Assembly: GCF_030063245.1 (NCBI RefSeq)
Contig: NZ_JASISR010000016.1
Coordinates: 42,570-106,569 of the forward strand
Length of the DNA: 64,000 nucleotides
Origin: Paenarthrobacter sp. PH39-S1
Lineage (GTDB): Bacteria > Actinomycetota > Actinomycetes > Actinomycetales > Micrococcaceae
Direction of reading: 5' to 3'
The translations under genes were made by a program, and so were the position numbers. Position 1 is the first letter of the stretch, and every line of letters begins with the position of its first letter. Shown in pieces: positions 18,513 to 27,969 of this stretch. The notes below the pieces were generated by a model. That model was not told where the DNA came from. It searched no databases and saw only the letters and a list, made by a program, of their open reading frames with translations.

Positions 18513-19634
18513 ATGAGCCAGATCCACGCCAAGCCGGCCCCCGGCGTCCGGGCAGAACCGCACGGTGCCGCGGCCAGGCGCGGGCCCTTCAGAGCCGGTG
18601 AGCGGGTGCAGCTGACGGATGAGCGCGGCCGGATGAATACCATCACACTCACCGAGGGGTCGGCCTATCACACGCATAAGGGCTTCCTTAATCACGATGC
18701 GGTGATCGGCATGCCCGAGGGCTCAGTGGTGACGAACAACGTCGGCCAGCTCTACCAGACCTTGCGCCCACTGCTCTCGGATTTCGTGCTGTCGATGCCG
18801 CGCGGCGCAGCCGTTGTCTATCCAAAGGATGCCGGGCAGATCATTACGATGGCGGATATTTACCCTGGCGCTCGTGTGGTCGAAGCCGGTGTCGGTTCCG
18901 GCGCACTGTCCATCTCGCTGCTGCGCGCAGTCGGCGACGGCGGTTACCTGCACTCCTTCGAACGCCGGGAAGAATTTGCCGATATCGCCCGCGGGAACGT
19001 GGAGACCATATTCGGCGGTTCACACCCGGCCTGGAAGATCTCGCTGGGCGATTTCCAGGATGAGGTGGTCCGGCAGGAAGCAGCCGGCAGCGTCGACCGC
19101 GTGGTGCTGGACATGCTGGCGCCCTGGGAATGCGTCGACGCGGTGGCTACGGTGCTGGCTCCTGGCGGAGTCTGGATCAACTACGTGGCCACTGTGACAC
19201 AGTTGTCCCGTACGGCGGAGGCCATCCGTGCCGATGGCCGCTTCACCGAGCCGGACGCATGGGAGTCCATGGTCCGCGGCTGGCATCTGGAGGGCCTGGC
19301 CGTCCGTCCCGACCATCGCATGGTCGCTCATACCGGATTCCTGCTGATTACCCGCAGGCTGGCCGATGGCGTTACGGGGCTGACGCCTAAGCGGCGGCCC
19401 TCCAAGACCGAGTTCAGTGCGGAAGACCTGAATGCCTGGACTCCGGCGAACGTTGGAGAGCGGGCCGTCTCGGACAAGAAACTACGCCGTGCCGCCCGCG
19501 AGGCGACCTCCACGGTTCCGGTGCCCGGGAGGCCGGGAAACACTTCCGTGCCGCCGGACGTTGAGAACGGGGAGGGCGCGGAATACCATCACGACGTCGA
19601 GCCCAGTGCCGTTGAAATCAGTAAAGAACGCTAG
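18513..19634 (+). CDS. trmI: tRNA (adenine-58-N1)-methyltransferase TrmI
   Basis: A 373-residue SAM-dependent enzyme that makes m1A58 in the T loop of tRNAs. RGAAVVYPKDAGQIITMADIYPG (about 90-112) and the SAM-binding VVEAGVGSGALSIS follow the family order, with LDMLAPWECVDAVATVLAPGG later. An N-terminal beta barrel (GERVQLTDERGRMNTITL) precedes the Rossmann domain; the last 80 residues are a variable tail. The ATG at 18513 is preferred over TTG at 18507 because AAGGA lies 8 bases before it. In actinomycetes this gene commonly heads the proteasome region, as here. Confidence 0.95.
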   Translation: MSQIHAKPAPGVRAEPHGAAARRGPFRAGERVQLTDERGRMNTITLTEGSAYHTHKGFLNHDAVIGMPEGSVVTNNVGQLYQTLRPLLSDFVLSMPRGAAVVYPKDAGQIITMADIYPGARVVEAGVGSGALSISLLRAVGDGGYLHSFERREEFADIARGNVETIFGGSHPAWKISLGDFQDEVVRQEAAGSVDRVVLDMLAPWECVDAVATVLAPGGVWINYVATVTQLSRTAEAIRADGRFTEPDAWESMVRGWHLEGLAVRPDHRMVAHTGFLLITRRLADGVTGLTPKRRPSKTEFSAEDLNAWTPANVGERAVSDKKLRRAAREATSTVPVPGRPGNTSVPPDVENGEGAEYHHDVEPSAVEISKER

Positions 19635-19703
19635 GGTCTTAGACAAGAACCGATGGCAAGCCAGGGAAGAGGCGTTGCCTCCTAACGGAAGGATTTGACC
19701 ATC

Positions 19704-21449
19704 GTGGGCGAACCGATGAATGCAGATACTCCTCAGACTCCGGATCTGCAGGCACAGCCGGCGGCGGTGGAGCGTCAGCTTAACCTGCTCCGGGATAAGC
19801 TGCGCAATGTGGACCGGCAGTTGGCTGCGGCTACGGCGAACAACTCGCGTCTGGTCACGATGCTCGAAACCGCTAAGGCCGAGATCGTCAAGCTCAGGAG
19901 CGCGCTGGAAAAGGACGGCCAGGCCCCGTTCAGTTTCGGGACGCTGCTGCAGATCAACGCTCGCCGGCAGTCCGTCGCAGGTGCTACCGGCGTTGCCCAG
20001 ACGGAGGAGAGCGTTGACGTGTTCAACTCCGGCCGGAAGATGCGCGTGAGCCTGAGCCCCCTGGTGAATGTCCGCTCACTCAGCGTCGGTCAGGAGGTGC
20101 TGCTCAATGAGTCGCTGACAGTGGTGGCGGCGCTGGGCTTTGACCGGGTCGGAGAGCTGGTGACGATCAAGGAACTTTTGGGTACAGACCGTGCGCTGGT
20201 GATCGGAAGGTCCGATGACGAGCGCGTGATCCGGCTTTCCGGCGCTTTACAGAGCATGAAGCTGCGTGTGGGGGACGCACTGTCAGTGGACACGCGGACA
20301 GGCTACGCGCTGGAGAAGGTTCCCCGTTCCGAGGTGGAGAATCTGATCCTCGAGGAGGTGCCGGACATTTCGTACCAGGACATCGGCGGGCTGGGGCCGC
20401 AGATCGAGCAGATCCGTGACGCGGTGGAACTTCCGTTCCTGCATCCGGGCCTGTACCGCGAACACGGTCTAAAGCCACCGAAGGGGATTCTGCTCTACGG
20501 CCCTCCAGGCTGCGGAAAGACGCTGATCGCTAAGGCCGTGGCCAACTCGTTGGCGGCCAGGGCGGCGGAGCGTTCCGGGTCGAAGGACCAAAAGAGCTAT
20601 TTCCTCAATATCAAGGGACCCGAGCTGCTCGACAAGTATGTCGGGGAGACCGAGCGGCAGATCCGGATGATCTTCAGCCGGGCCCGCGAAAAGGCCTCCG
20701 ACGGCAGTGCAGTCGTCGTCTTCTTTGACGAGATGGATTCTCTCTTCCGCACCCGGGGGACAGGCATCTCCTCGGATGTGGAGACCACTATCGTGCCGCA
20801 GCTGCTCAGTGAGATCGATGGAGTGGAACGGCTGGACAACGTCATCGTCATCGGTGCGTCCAACCGCGAGGACATGATCGATCCCGCGATCCTGCGGCCG
20901 GGACGGCTGGACGTCAAGGTCAAGATTCAGCGGCCGGATGTTGAAGCCGCGGCGGATATTTTTGCCAAATATGTCACGGTTGATTTGCCCTTCCACGCCA
21001 ATGACGTGGCCGCCAATGGTGGGGACCGGCAGGCAACCGTGGAGGCCATGATTCAGCGCACGGTGGAGGCGATGTACTCCACCGAAAAGTCCAATGAGTA
21101 TCTCGAAGTGACGTACGCCAATGGCGACACTGAGATGCTCTATTTCAAGGATTTCAACTCCGGAGCCGTAATTCAGAATGTGGTGGACCGGGCCAAAAAG
21201 TACGCCATCAAGGACCTGCTGACCACGGGGGAGCGGGGCATCCGGATCGACCATCTGCTCCGCGCGGTGGTCGATGAGTTCCGTGAGCACGAGGACATGC
21301 CGAACACCACCAACCCGGATGACTGGGCAAGAATTTCCGGCAAGAAGGGCGAGCGGATAACCTACATCCGCACCATTGTGCAGGGTAAGGCTGGCCAGGA
21401 GCCCGGCAAGACGCTCGAGACCATGTCCAACACCGGGCAGTATCTGTGA
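19704..21449 (+). CDS. arc: Proteasome-associated ATPase Mpa/ARC
   Basis: A hexameric AAA+ unfoldase of about 581 residues that recruits pupylated proteins and feeds them into the 20S core. An N-terminal coiled coil (about 15-75, binding Pup) is followed by OB domains and the AAA module: GPPGCGKT (Walker A), [10 protein letters not shown] (Walker B) and [12 protein letters not shown] (arginine-finger region). The C-terminus ends GQYL, giving the penultimate Tyr used to dock on the proteasome. TTG 19695, GTG 19704 and ATG 19716 are possible starts; GTG has the best spacing to GGAAGGA. The stop overlaps the start of dop. Confidence 0.95.
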   Translation: MGEPMNADTPQTPDLQAQPAAVERQLNLLRDKLRNVDRQLAAATANNSRLVTMLETAKAEIVKLRSALEKDGQAPFSFGTLLQINARRQSVAGATGVAQTEESVDVFNSGRKMRVSLSPLVNVRSLSVGQEVLLNESLTVVAALGFDRVGELVTIKELLGTDRALVIGRSDDERVIRLSGALQSMKLRVGDALSVDTRTGYALEKVPRSEVENLILEEVPDISYQDIGGLGPQIEQIRDAVELPFLHPGLYREHGLKPPKGILLYGPPGCGKTLIAKAVANSLAARAAERSGSKDQKSYFLNIKGPELLDKYVGETERQIRMIFSRAREKASDGSAVVVFFDEMDSLFRTRGTGISSDVETTIVPQLLSEIDGVERLDNVIVIGASNREDMIDPAILRPGRLDVKVKIQRPDVEAAADIFAKYVTVDLPFHANDVAANGGDRQATVEAMIQRTVEAMYSTEKSNEYLEVTYANGDTEMLYFKDFNSGAVIQNVVDRAKKYAIKDLLTTGERGIRIDHLLRAVVDEFREHEDMPNTTNPDDWARISGKKGERITYIRTIVQGKAGQEPGKTLETMSNTGQYL

Positions 21450-23056
21450 CCGCTGTCCGGGTGATGGGCGCGGAGACCGAATATGGTATCCACGCGCCCG
21501 GAGCGCCCGGGAGCAACGCGACCTGGCTCTCCAGCCAGGTCGTGCATGCTTATGCCCTGCTGACCGGTGAGCGTGCGGCGGGCGGCAGCGAAGCGCGCTG
21601 GGATTATACGGATGAGGATCCGTTGGCGGATGCGCGCGGCTGGTCGGTACCGCGGCAGCAGGCACATCCGTCCCAGCTCACGGACCAGCCGGAGGAGTTG
21701 ACGGCCGCCCAGATTGCTTTGGAAAATGGTGAGCCGGATCCGGATCAGGACGGTGCGGGCAACACCGGCCCGCTGATGATGAACATGGTCCTTGGCAACG
21801 GTGCCCGGCTCTACGTGGACCACGCGCATCCGGAGTATTCCAGTCCGGAAGTGACCAACCCGCGTGATGCCGTGGTATGGGACGCGGCAGGGGACCTGGT
21901 GGCTCTGGCTGCGGTGCGGCAGATCGCCGGAACCCCAGGGTTGCCCGCGGTGAACCTGTATAAAAACAATACGGACAATAAGTCCGTCTCCTATGGCAGC
22001 CACGAAAACTATCTGATGCCGCGGGCGGTGCCGTTCGGCCATATCGTTTCCGGGCTCACACCGTTCTTTGTCACCCGTGCGCTGATCTGCGGCGCCGGAC
22101 GCGTCGGACTGGGGCAGGACGGAACCGGCAAGGGATTCCAGCTAAGCCAGCGAGCGGACTTTTTTGAGGCGGAGGTGGGCCTCGAAACCACGATCCGCCG
22201 GCCTATTATCAACACGCGCGACGAACCGCATGCGACGGCGGAGAAATACCGTCGACTGCATGTGATCATCGGAGACGCAAATCTCAGCCAAATCTCAAAT
22301 TTCCTGAAATTTGGCACCACGGCGCTGGTGCTGGACATGATCGAGCACGGCACGGCACCCGATCTCAAGGTCCAGCGGCCGGTGGAGTCGCTGCGCCAGG
22401 TCAGCCATGACACCGGGATGAGCGCCTTGATCGGGCTGTCCGAGGGGCGCCGCGTCACGGCCCTGGACATCCAATGGATGTATCTTGAGGCGGCGCAGCG
22501 ACATACGGCGCAGACCGGAGCCGCAGGGCCCTGCGGCGACGGCCATACGGACCAAGTGCTGCAGCGTTGGGAGAGCGTCCTCACCCAGCTCGGGGCAGGC
22601 CCGTCGGCGGCTTCGCGATCGGTGGAGTGGGCGGCCAAGCTGTCTTTGCTCCAGCAGTACCGCGACAGGGACTCGCTGGAGTGGGACGACCCGCGGCTGG
22701 GGCTGATTGACCTGCAGTGGTCTGATGTCCGCCCCGAAAAGGGACTCTATTATCGCCTGCTGTCCCGAGGTCGGCTGGACCGACTGGTGCCGGAGGCAGA
22801 CATCACCCGCGCCGTCGCGCAGCCGCCCGAAGACACGAGAGCTTATTTCCGGGGCCAGTGCATCCAACGCTATGGCGCGAACATCATCGGTGCCAGCTGG
22901 GATTCGGTGATCTTCGAACTGCCCGGCCAGCGCCGTCTGCAGCGCGTGCCGACCCGGGAGCCTTTGCGCGGGACCCGCGCATTGACAAGCGGACTGTTCG
23001 ATCGGCACCGGGACGCCGCGGACTTCCTGGCCGAGCTACTCGACCTGCCCCGGTAA
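21446..23056 (+). CDS. dop: Pup deamidase/depupylase Dop
   Basis: A 536-residue enzyme of the carboxylate-amine ligase (glutamine synthetase-like) fold. It converts the C-terminal Gln of Pup to Glu and removes Pup from substrates. [10 protein letters not shown] (about 6-15) and [18 protein letters not shown] (about 113-130) form the ATP/Mg site, and [17 protein letters not shown] (about 172-188) is shared with PafA. It is longer than the PafA encoded at 24952 because of an N-terminal loop (about 35-100), typical of Dop. The GTG start overlaps the mpa stop by 4 bases (GTGA). A functional deamidase is required because Pup here ends in Gln. Confidence 0.96.
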   Translation: MTAVRVMGAETEYGIHAPGAPGSNATWLSSQVVHAYALLTGERAAGGSEARWDYTDEDPLADARGWSVPRQQAHPSQLTDQPEELTAAQIALENGEPDPDQDGAGNTGPLMMNMVLGNGARLYVDHAHPEYSSPEVTNPRDAVVWDAAGDLVALAAVRQIAGTPGLPAVNLYKNNTDNKSVSYGSHENYLMPRAVPFGHIVSGLTPFFVTRALICGAGRVGLGQDGTGKGFQLSQRADFFEAEVGLETTIRRPIINTRDEPHATAEKYRRLHVIIGDANLSQISNFLKFGTTALVLDMIEHGTAPDLKVQRPVESLRQVSHDTGMSALIGLSEGRRVTALDIQWMYLEAAQRHTAQTGAAGPCGDGHTDQVLQRWESVLTQLGAGPSAASRSVEWAAKLSLLQQYRDRDSLEWDDPRLGLIDLQWSDVRPEKGLYYRLLSRGRLDRLVPEADITRAVAQPPEDTRAYFRGQCIQRYGANIIGASWDSVIFELPGQRRLQRVPTREPLRGTRALTSGLFDRHRDAADFLAELLDLPR

Positions 23057-23196
23057 TGCGCTGCGGCGCAGGAATACGGCTAGGCAGGAAACGGCGCGGA
23101 ATCCAGCCTCGGGAAACCCGGCACCCGGCACACACCCGTGGCGTGGACAGTTCGTGGCAGGATGAGAGAAGGACGAACAGTTGAAAGGGGATCACG

Positions 23197-23394
23197 ATGG
23201 CCGGTCAGGAACAAAAGAACACAACGGGTCGCACTGAGGAGGACGAGGCTCCCGAGGCGCCGGCTCCGCCGGCGGGTGCGCAGACCTCTGCCGCCACCGA
23301 GGGCCTGGACGATCTGCTGGATGAAATCGATGGCGTGCTTGAATCCAATGCCGAAGAATTTGTCCGCGGCTTCGTCCAAAAGGGCGGGCAGTAG
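23197..23394 (+). CDS. pup: Prokaryotic ubiquitin-like protein Pup
   Basis: A 65-residue intrinsically disordered tag protein. The front half is charged and Pro/Ala-rich, the C-terminal half is helical (LDDLLDEIDGVLESNAEEFV), and it ends GFVQKGGQ. The final Gln means it must be deamidated by Dop before PafA can link it to lysines. GAAAGGGG precedes the ATG. The prcB gene starts 9 bases after its stop, so pup, prcB and prcA form one translation unit. Confidence 0.97.
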   Translation: MAGQEQKNTTGRTEEDEAPEAPAPPAGAQTSAATEGLDDLLDEIDGVLESNAEEFVRGFVQKGGQ

Positions 23395-23403
23395 GACAAC
23401 CGC

Positions 23404-24225
23404 ATGGGCAATCTGGCACATGAGTCCACGGCCGGGCGCGTAGCCGCAGCGGCGACGTCGTCCTTCAGCGAACACTTGGCCCAATCGCGCCCCGATCTGC
23501 TCCCTTATGGCAGGACGCTCCCGACAGGTTCCCTGCCGCCCCTACCGCACGCGACCACCATCGTGGCGCTCTCGTTTGCCGGCGGCGTGTTGATGGCCGG
23601 GGACCGCAGGGCCACCATGGGCACCATGATCGCGAGCCGGCACATCGAGAAGGTCTTCCCGGCTGACCAGTATTCGGTGCTCGGAATAGCGGGCACCGCC
23701 GGCATAGCGATCGACATCACCCGGCTGTTTCAAGTGGAGCTTGAACACTACGAGAAGATCGAGGGAACGCTGCTGAGCCTCGATGGCAAGGCCAACCGGC
23801 TGGGAGCGATGATCCGGGCAAACCTGCCCATGGCGCTGCAGGGTTTGGCCGTCATTCCGCTCTTTGCCGGCTTTGATACCGGCCGCTCCATTGGACGGTT
23901 GTTTTCCTACGACGTGACCGGCGGCCGGTACGAGGAACTGGAGCATCACAGCGTCGGCTCCGGGTCTGTCTTTGCCCGCGGGGCGCTGAAGAAACTCTGG
24001 AAACCAAATCTGGGCGAATCTGATGCGGTGCGGGTCGCGGTGGAATCACTCTACGATGCCTCCGACGATGATTCCGCCACCGGTGGCCCCGACATCGTCC
24101 GGCGGTTGTGGCCGATCGTCTACACCGTCACGCGGGCCGGGGCCCGTAAGGTGAGCGAACGTGAACTCGGGGCGACGGTCGAGATCGTTGTCGCCACACG
24201 GACCGCACAGGCACGGGAGGCCTAA
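23404..24225 (+). CDS. prcB: 20S proteasome beta subunit PrcB
   Basis: A 273-residue precursor of the catalytic subunit. A propeptide of 50 residues ends at LPPLPHA, and autocleavage would expose Thr51 of [21 protein letters not shown], the N-terminal nucleophile; the following GDRR and Lys (HIEKVF) belong to the active site. [17 protein letters not shown] is the usual late conserved segment. It lies between pup and prcA, with 1 base between its stop and the prcA start. Confidence 0.97.
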   Translation: MGNLAHESTAGRVAAAATSSFSEHLAQSRPDLLPYGRTLPTGSLPPLPHATTIVALSFAGGVLMAGDRRATMGTMIASRHIEKVFPADQYSVLGIAGTAGIAIDITRLFQVELEHYEKIEGTLLSLDGKANRLGAMIRANLPMALQGLAVIPLFAGFDTGRSIGRLFSYDVTGGRYEELEHHSVGSGSVFARGALKKLWKPNLGESDAVRVAVESLYDASDDDSATGGPDIVRRLWPIVYTVTRAGARKVSERELGATVEIVVATRTAQAREA

Positions 24226-24226
24226 A

Positions 24227-24949
24227 ATGACGCAACAGTTCTATGTGTCACCGGAACAAATGATGAAGGACCGGGCCGATTTTGCCCGCAAGGGGATTGC
24301 CCGCGGACGCTCGGTCGTGGTCATCAGCTGCGCCGACGGGATCGCACTGGTCGCCGAGAATCCCTCGCCGTCGCTGCATAAGATCGGCGAAATCTACGAC
24401 AAGATAGCCTTCGCTGCCGTCGGCAAGTACAACGAATTTGAAAGCCTGCGGCAGGCTGGGGTGCGTTACGCGGACGTCCGGGGGTACTCCTACGACCGGG
24501 AGGATGTGACCGCCAGGGGACTGGCCAGCGTTTACGCCCAAAGCCTGGGGGCCGTTTTCACCGCCGAACAGAAACCTTTTGAGGTGGAGCTGGCGGTGGC
24601 CGAGGTGGGCCGCAGCCAGGAACTGGATCATCTGTATCGGCTGACTTTTGACGGTTCAATCGCCGACGCCTATGGGTTTGTGGCGATGGGTGGTCAGGCC
24701 GACGCCGTCCAGGATGCCGTGGCCACCGGATGGAACGCGGTCGCTGGCTTTGCCGATTCCATCCGGCTCGCTGTTGACGCGCTGGCCTCGGCCAGGACCC
24801 CGGACGCGGCTCAGGGACCGGGGGCCGGGAACCTGGAGGTTGCGGTACTGGATCGGGAGTCGGAAACCAACCTGGGCGTGCGGCGCGCCTTCCGCCGGCT
24901 CCGCCAACAGGACGTGGCGGACATTCTCGAGGGAAAGGCGGTGCGCTGA
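24227..24949 (+). CDS. prcA: 20S proteasome alpha subunit PrcA
   Basis: A 240-residue structural subunit forming the outer gating rings. It starts [32 protein letters not shown], with the N-terminal gate peptide and H0 helix typical of bacterial alpha subunits. The frame is open 22 codons upstream, but the ATG at 24227 follows GGGAGG and just clears the prcB stop. The C-terminal third is Ala/Gly rich. pafA begins 2 bases after its stop. Confidence 0.96.
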   Translation: MTQQFYVSPEQMMKDRADFARKGIARGRSVVVISCADGIALVAENPSPSLHKIGEIYDKIAFAAVGKYNEFESLRQAGVRYADVRGYSYDREDVTARGLASVYAQSLGAVFTAEQKPFEVELAVAEVGRSQELDHLYRLTFDGSIADAYGFVAMGGQADAVQDAVATGWNAVAGFADSIRLAVDALASARTPDAAQGPGAGNLEVAVLDRESETNLGVRRAFRRLRQQDVADILEGKAVR

Positions 24950-24951
24950 GC

Positions 24952-26316
24952 ATGGATAAGCGGATCTTTGGGATTGAAACCGAGTTCGGCATTGCGTATT
25001 CAAGTCCGGATTCCCGCCCGCTGTCGCCGGAAGAGGTGGCGCGCTACCTGTTCCGCAAGGTCGTCAGCTGGGGCAGATCCTCCAATGTTTTCCTCACCAA
25101 TGGCTCCCGGCTGTATCTGGATGTCGGTTCCCACCCGGAATACGCCACGGCCGAGTGCGATGACATTGCCGAGTTGATCGCCCAGGACCAGGCCGGCACG
25201 CTGATTCTCGACGACCTGGTGCAGGAAGCCCAGAACAGATTGCAGCAGGAAGGCTTTAACGGCAAGGTCTTCCTCTTCAAGAACAACACGGATTCTGCCG
25301 GGAATTCCTACGGCAGCCATGAAAATTATCTGATCCCGCGGCGCGGCGAATTCACGCGTTTGGCCGAGATTCTGATTCCGTTTCTGGTCACCCGGCAGTT
25401 GATCGCCGGGGCCGGCAAGGTGCTGCCCACCCAAAGCGGCGCCGCTTATGCCTTTTCCCAGCGGGCCGATCACATCTGGGAGGGCGTGTCGTCGGCCACA
25501 ACACGTTCGCGCCCCATCATCAACACCAGGGATGAGCCGCATGCAGACGCGGAGTTTTACCGGCGGCTGCACGTGATCGTGGGGGACTCCAATATGTCCG
25601 AGACGACCGCCCTGCTGAAGGTGGGCACGGTGGATCTGATTCTGCGGATGGTGGAGAAGGGAGTCATCATGCGAGACATGCGGATGGAGAACCCCATCCG
25701 CAGCATCCGTGAGATCTCCCATGACCTCACCGGGCGTCAGCCGATAAAGATGGCCAGCGGACGCGAGATTTCGGCGCTGGCGGTCCAGCGGGAGTTTTTC
25801 GCTGCCGTCACCGCCTTTGTCGCCCGGGAGGGCGCACATAACGAGTATGTCCCCCGGATTATGGACCTGTGGGGACGGACGCTGGATGCCATCGAATCCG
25901 AGGATTACCGCAGCATCGACACCGAGATCGATTGGGCCATTAAGAAAAAGCTGCTGGACGGCTACCGGGCCCGCAACGGCCTGGAATTGAACTCGCCGCG
26001 GGTGGCACAGCTGGATCTGACATACCATGACATTTCGCCCACCCGGGGCCTGTTCAACATCCTCCGTGCCCGCGGATCGGCGGCCCGCGTGGTGACCGAG
26101 GCCGAGGTGAAGTCTGCGGTGGACACTCCGCCGCAGAGCACCCGTGCCAAGCTGCGCGGCGATTTTGTCCGCAAGGCGCAGGAAGCGGGGCGGGATTACA
26201 CCGTCGATTGGGTGCACCTGAAGCTCAACGACCGCTCGCACCAAACGGTGCTGTGCAAGGACCCCTTCGCCAATTCCGACGAGCGGGTCGATGCCTTGGT
26301 CAGGTCCATTGACTAA
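24952..26316 (+). CDS. pafA: Pup-protein ligase PafA
   Basis: A 454-residue ATP-dependent ligase that phosphorylates the C-terminal Glu of Pup and joins it to substrate lysines. The glutamine synthetase-like site is seen in FGIETEFGI (about 4-12), [19 protein letters not shown] (about 49-67) and [17 protein letters not shown] (about 111-127); the C-terminal small domain includes [20 protein letters not shown]. It lacks the Dop-specific loop, which separates it from the paralogue at 21446. It is placed directly behind prcA, so it is probably expressed with the core particle. Confidence 0.97.
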   Translation: MDKRIFGIETEFGIAYSSPDSRPLSPEEVARYLFRKVVSWGRSSNVFLTNGSRLYLDVGSHPEYATAECDDIAELIAQDQAGTLILDDLVQEAQNRLQQEGFNGKVFLFKNNTDSAGNSYGSHENYLIPRRGEFTRLAEILIPFLVTRQLIAGAGKVLPTQSGAAYAFSQRADHIWEGVSSATTRSRPIINTRDEPHADAEFYRRLHVIVGDSNMSETTALLKVGTVDLILRMVEKGVIMRDMRMENPIRSIREISHDLTGRQPIKMASGREISALAVQREFFAAVTAFVAREGAHNEYVPRIMDLWGRTLDAIESEDYRSIDTEIDWAIKKKLLDGYRARNGLELNSPRVAQLDLTYHDISPTRGLFNILRARGSAARVVTEAEVKSAVDTPPQSTRAKLRGDFVRKAQEAGRDYTVDWVHLKLNDRSHQTVLCKDPFANSDERVDALVRSID

Positions 26317-26424
26317 TCGGCCGGGTTCCAAAGGGCAATTCACAGGCACGGAGGCTAAGCTGGACGCGGTCCGGTGCGCTTAGCTGCGCCTCGGCCCCCC
26401 ACTGACATCGACGAAAGTGTTTCT

Positions 26425-27390
26425 GTGCGCCGAATTCTTGCAATACTTCTCCCCGCGCTGCTGCTGCTGACGGGCTGCGGCGCCGCCAGCTCCACGGACA
26501 CGGCGTCGTCGTCGTCCACGGTCAGCGTACCGCCCGCCCATGCCGAAGCTCTTGACTCGGTCAAGGTGACCAAGGGTGCCGATGGCAAGGCCCCCACCGT
26601 CGACTTCGCGAAACCGCTGAAAATCGCCAGCGAGTCAATTAAGGTGGTCTCCGAGGGCGACGGCGCCAAGGTGGCCGATGGTCAGGCCATGATCCTGCGG
26701 TTAGCGGCCTTCAACGCCGACGACGGCACGGCCTTGGGCGATACGTATGCCGAAGCCTCTGGCCAGTCGTACGTGGTCGACGCCAAGTTCCAACAGCAGT
26801 ACCCGCTGATCTATGCAACCTTTGTCGGTGCCAAGGTTGGCTCGGACATCGCTTACGGGGTCCCTGGGACACCTGCCGTTGCGGGCAGCACCGCCGCACC
26901 GGCGCAACCTGCCGCCCCTGCGCAGCTGGTTGTCTACCACATTGAATCGGCCAAAGACGTTGCCAAGCCGCTCGCCAAACCCGAAGGGGACACGGTGACT
27001 CCTCCGGACGGACTGCCGACGGTCAAGGATGATGACAAGGGCGTTCCGCAGATCACCATTCCTGCCACGCCGGCGTCGACGACACTGGTCTCGCAGGATT
27101 TGATCAAGGGCAAGGGCCCGGCAGTCAAGGCTACCGACACCATCGTAGCCAACTATGTTGGCGTCACCTACAAGGATGGAAAGACCTTTGATTCAAGCTT
27201 CGACCGCGGCAAGACGGCCACTTTCTCGCTCAGCGGGGTCATCCAGGGCTGGACGCAGGGCCTGACCGGCAAGACCGTCGGATCACGCGTGCTGCTGGTC
27301 ATCCCCAAGACCCTGGGCTACCCGACACCTACCGCCGGTCAGCCCGACGGCGATCTTGTGTTCGTCGTCGACATCCTCGGTATTCAGTAA
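26425..27390 (+). CDS. Lipoprotein FKBP-type peptidyl-prolyl isomerase
   Basis: A 321-residue exported protein. The GTG at 26425 gives a lipoprotein signal MRRILAILLPALLLLTGCGA with the modified Cys at 18; the frame extends 17 codons upstream, but that would bury the signal. A first, degenerate FKBP-like domain (about 55-180) is followed by a clear FKBP domain (about 215-321): ATDTIVANYVGVTYKDGKTF, DSSFDRG, VIQGWTQGLTGKTVGSRVLLVIP and GDLVFVVDILGIQ. It should assist proline isomerisation of proteins outside the membrane. It lies between pafA and a cytosolic FKBP, a frequent actinobacterial order. Confidence 0.9.
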   Translation: MRRILAILLPALLLLTGCGAASSTDTASSSSTVSVPPAHAEALDSVKVTKGADGKAPTVDFAKPLKIASESIKVVSEGDGAKVADGQAMILRLAAFNADDGTALGDTYAEASGQSYVVDAKFQQQYPLIYATFVGAKVGSDIAYGVPGTPAVAGSTAAPAQPAAPAQLVVYHIESAKDVAKPLAKPEGDTVTPPDGLPTVKDDDKGVPQITIPATPASTTLVSQDLIKGKGPAVKATDTIVANYVGVTYKDGKTFDSSFDRGKTATFSLSGVIQGWTQGLTGKTVGSRVLLVIPKTLGYPTPTAGQPDGDLVFVVDILGIQ

Positions 27391-27441
27391 CCCGGTCCGC
27401 AGGACAAAAAGTTCAATTTACCATTCACCTTGAGGAGCACC

Positions 27442-27840
27442 ATGTCGTTTGGACAGCGCGAGTACGACCGGCAGAAGCCGGAAATTGATTTTCCGGATCA
27501 CGGGGTCCCCACGGATCTGCTGATCGTGGACCTGATTGACGGTTCCGGTCCGGAGGCGGAGGCTGGGAACACCGTTTCGGCACACTATGTCGGTGTTGCC
27601 TTTTCCACCGGTGAGGAGTTTGACTCGTCGTGGGGCCGCGGCGCCCCGCTCGATTTTAAGGTCGGCGTGGGCCAGGTCATCCAGGGCTGGGACCAGGGCC
27701 TGCTGGGCATGAAGGTTGGCGGCCGCCGTCGCCTGGAAATCCCCTCCGACCTTGCCTACGGCGAGCGCGGTGCGGGCGGGGCCATCGGACCGAACGAAGC
27801 GCTGATCTTTGTGGTTGACCTGGTCGGCCTGCGCGCCTGA
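27442..27840 (+). CDS. Cytosolic FKBP-type peptidyl-prolyl isomerase
   Basis: A 132-residue single-domain FKBP without a signal peptide. Characteristic segments are GNTVSAHYVGVAFSTGEEFDSSWGRG, GVGQVIQGWDQGLLGMKVGGRRRLEIP, AYGERGAGGAIGPNEALIFVVDLVGL, with the aromatic and Asp residues of the active pocket. The TTG-initiated extension at 27430 is not needed: the ATG at 27442 is behind GAGGAG. It is the last gene before the strong terminator at 27853 and thus closes the proteasome/FKBP unit. Confidence 0.95.
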   Translation: MSFGQREYDRQKPEIDFPDHGVPTDLLIVDLIDGSGPEAEAGNTVSAHYVGVAFSTGEEFDSSWGRGAPLDFKVGVGQVIQGWDQGLLGMKVGGRRRLEIPSDLAYGERGAGGAIGPNEALIFVVDLVGLRA

Positions 27841-27852
27841 GTAAAGGCACCA

Positions 27853-27890
27853 GAAGAACGGTGTCCGGGACATCCCGGACACCGTTCTTT
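27853..27890 (+). terminator. Strong terminator after the FKBP genes
   Basis: Arms AAGAACGGTGTCCGGGA (27854-27870) and its perfect complement (27873-27889) enclose a 2-base loop, followed by a T-rich end. It separates the pup-prcBA-pafA-FKBP transcript from pafBC. Confidence 0.88.
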
Positions 27891-27969
27891 CATGAACTGC
27901 CGGATCGTGTCCGTTCTCCCTGCCAGGCTTGGACGGGTCGGGACCCTCATCTCTAGTACTCTGGCGGTT

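Noticed and set aside
20469-21665. Long minus-strand frame of 398 codons
   Set aside because: It is the antisense shadow of the mpa and dop genes; its translation has no family motif.
25000-26349. Minus-strand frame of 449 codons
   Set aside because: Antisense of pafA, whose plus-strand product is unmistakable.
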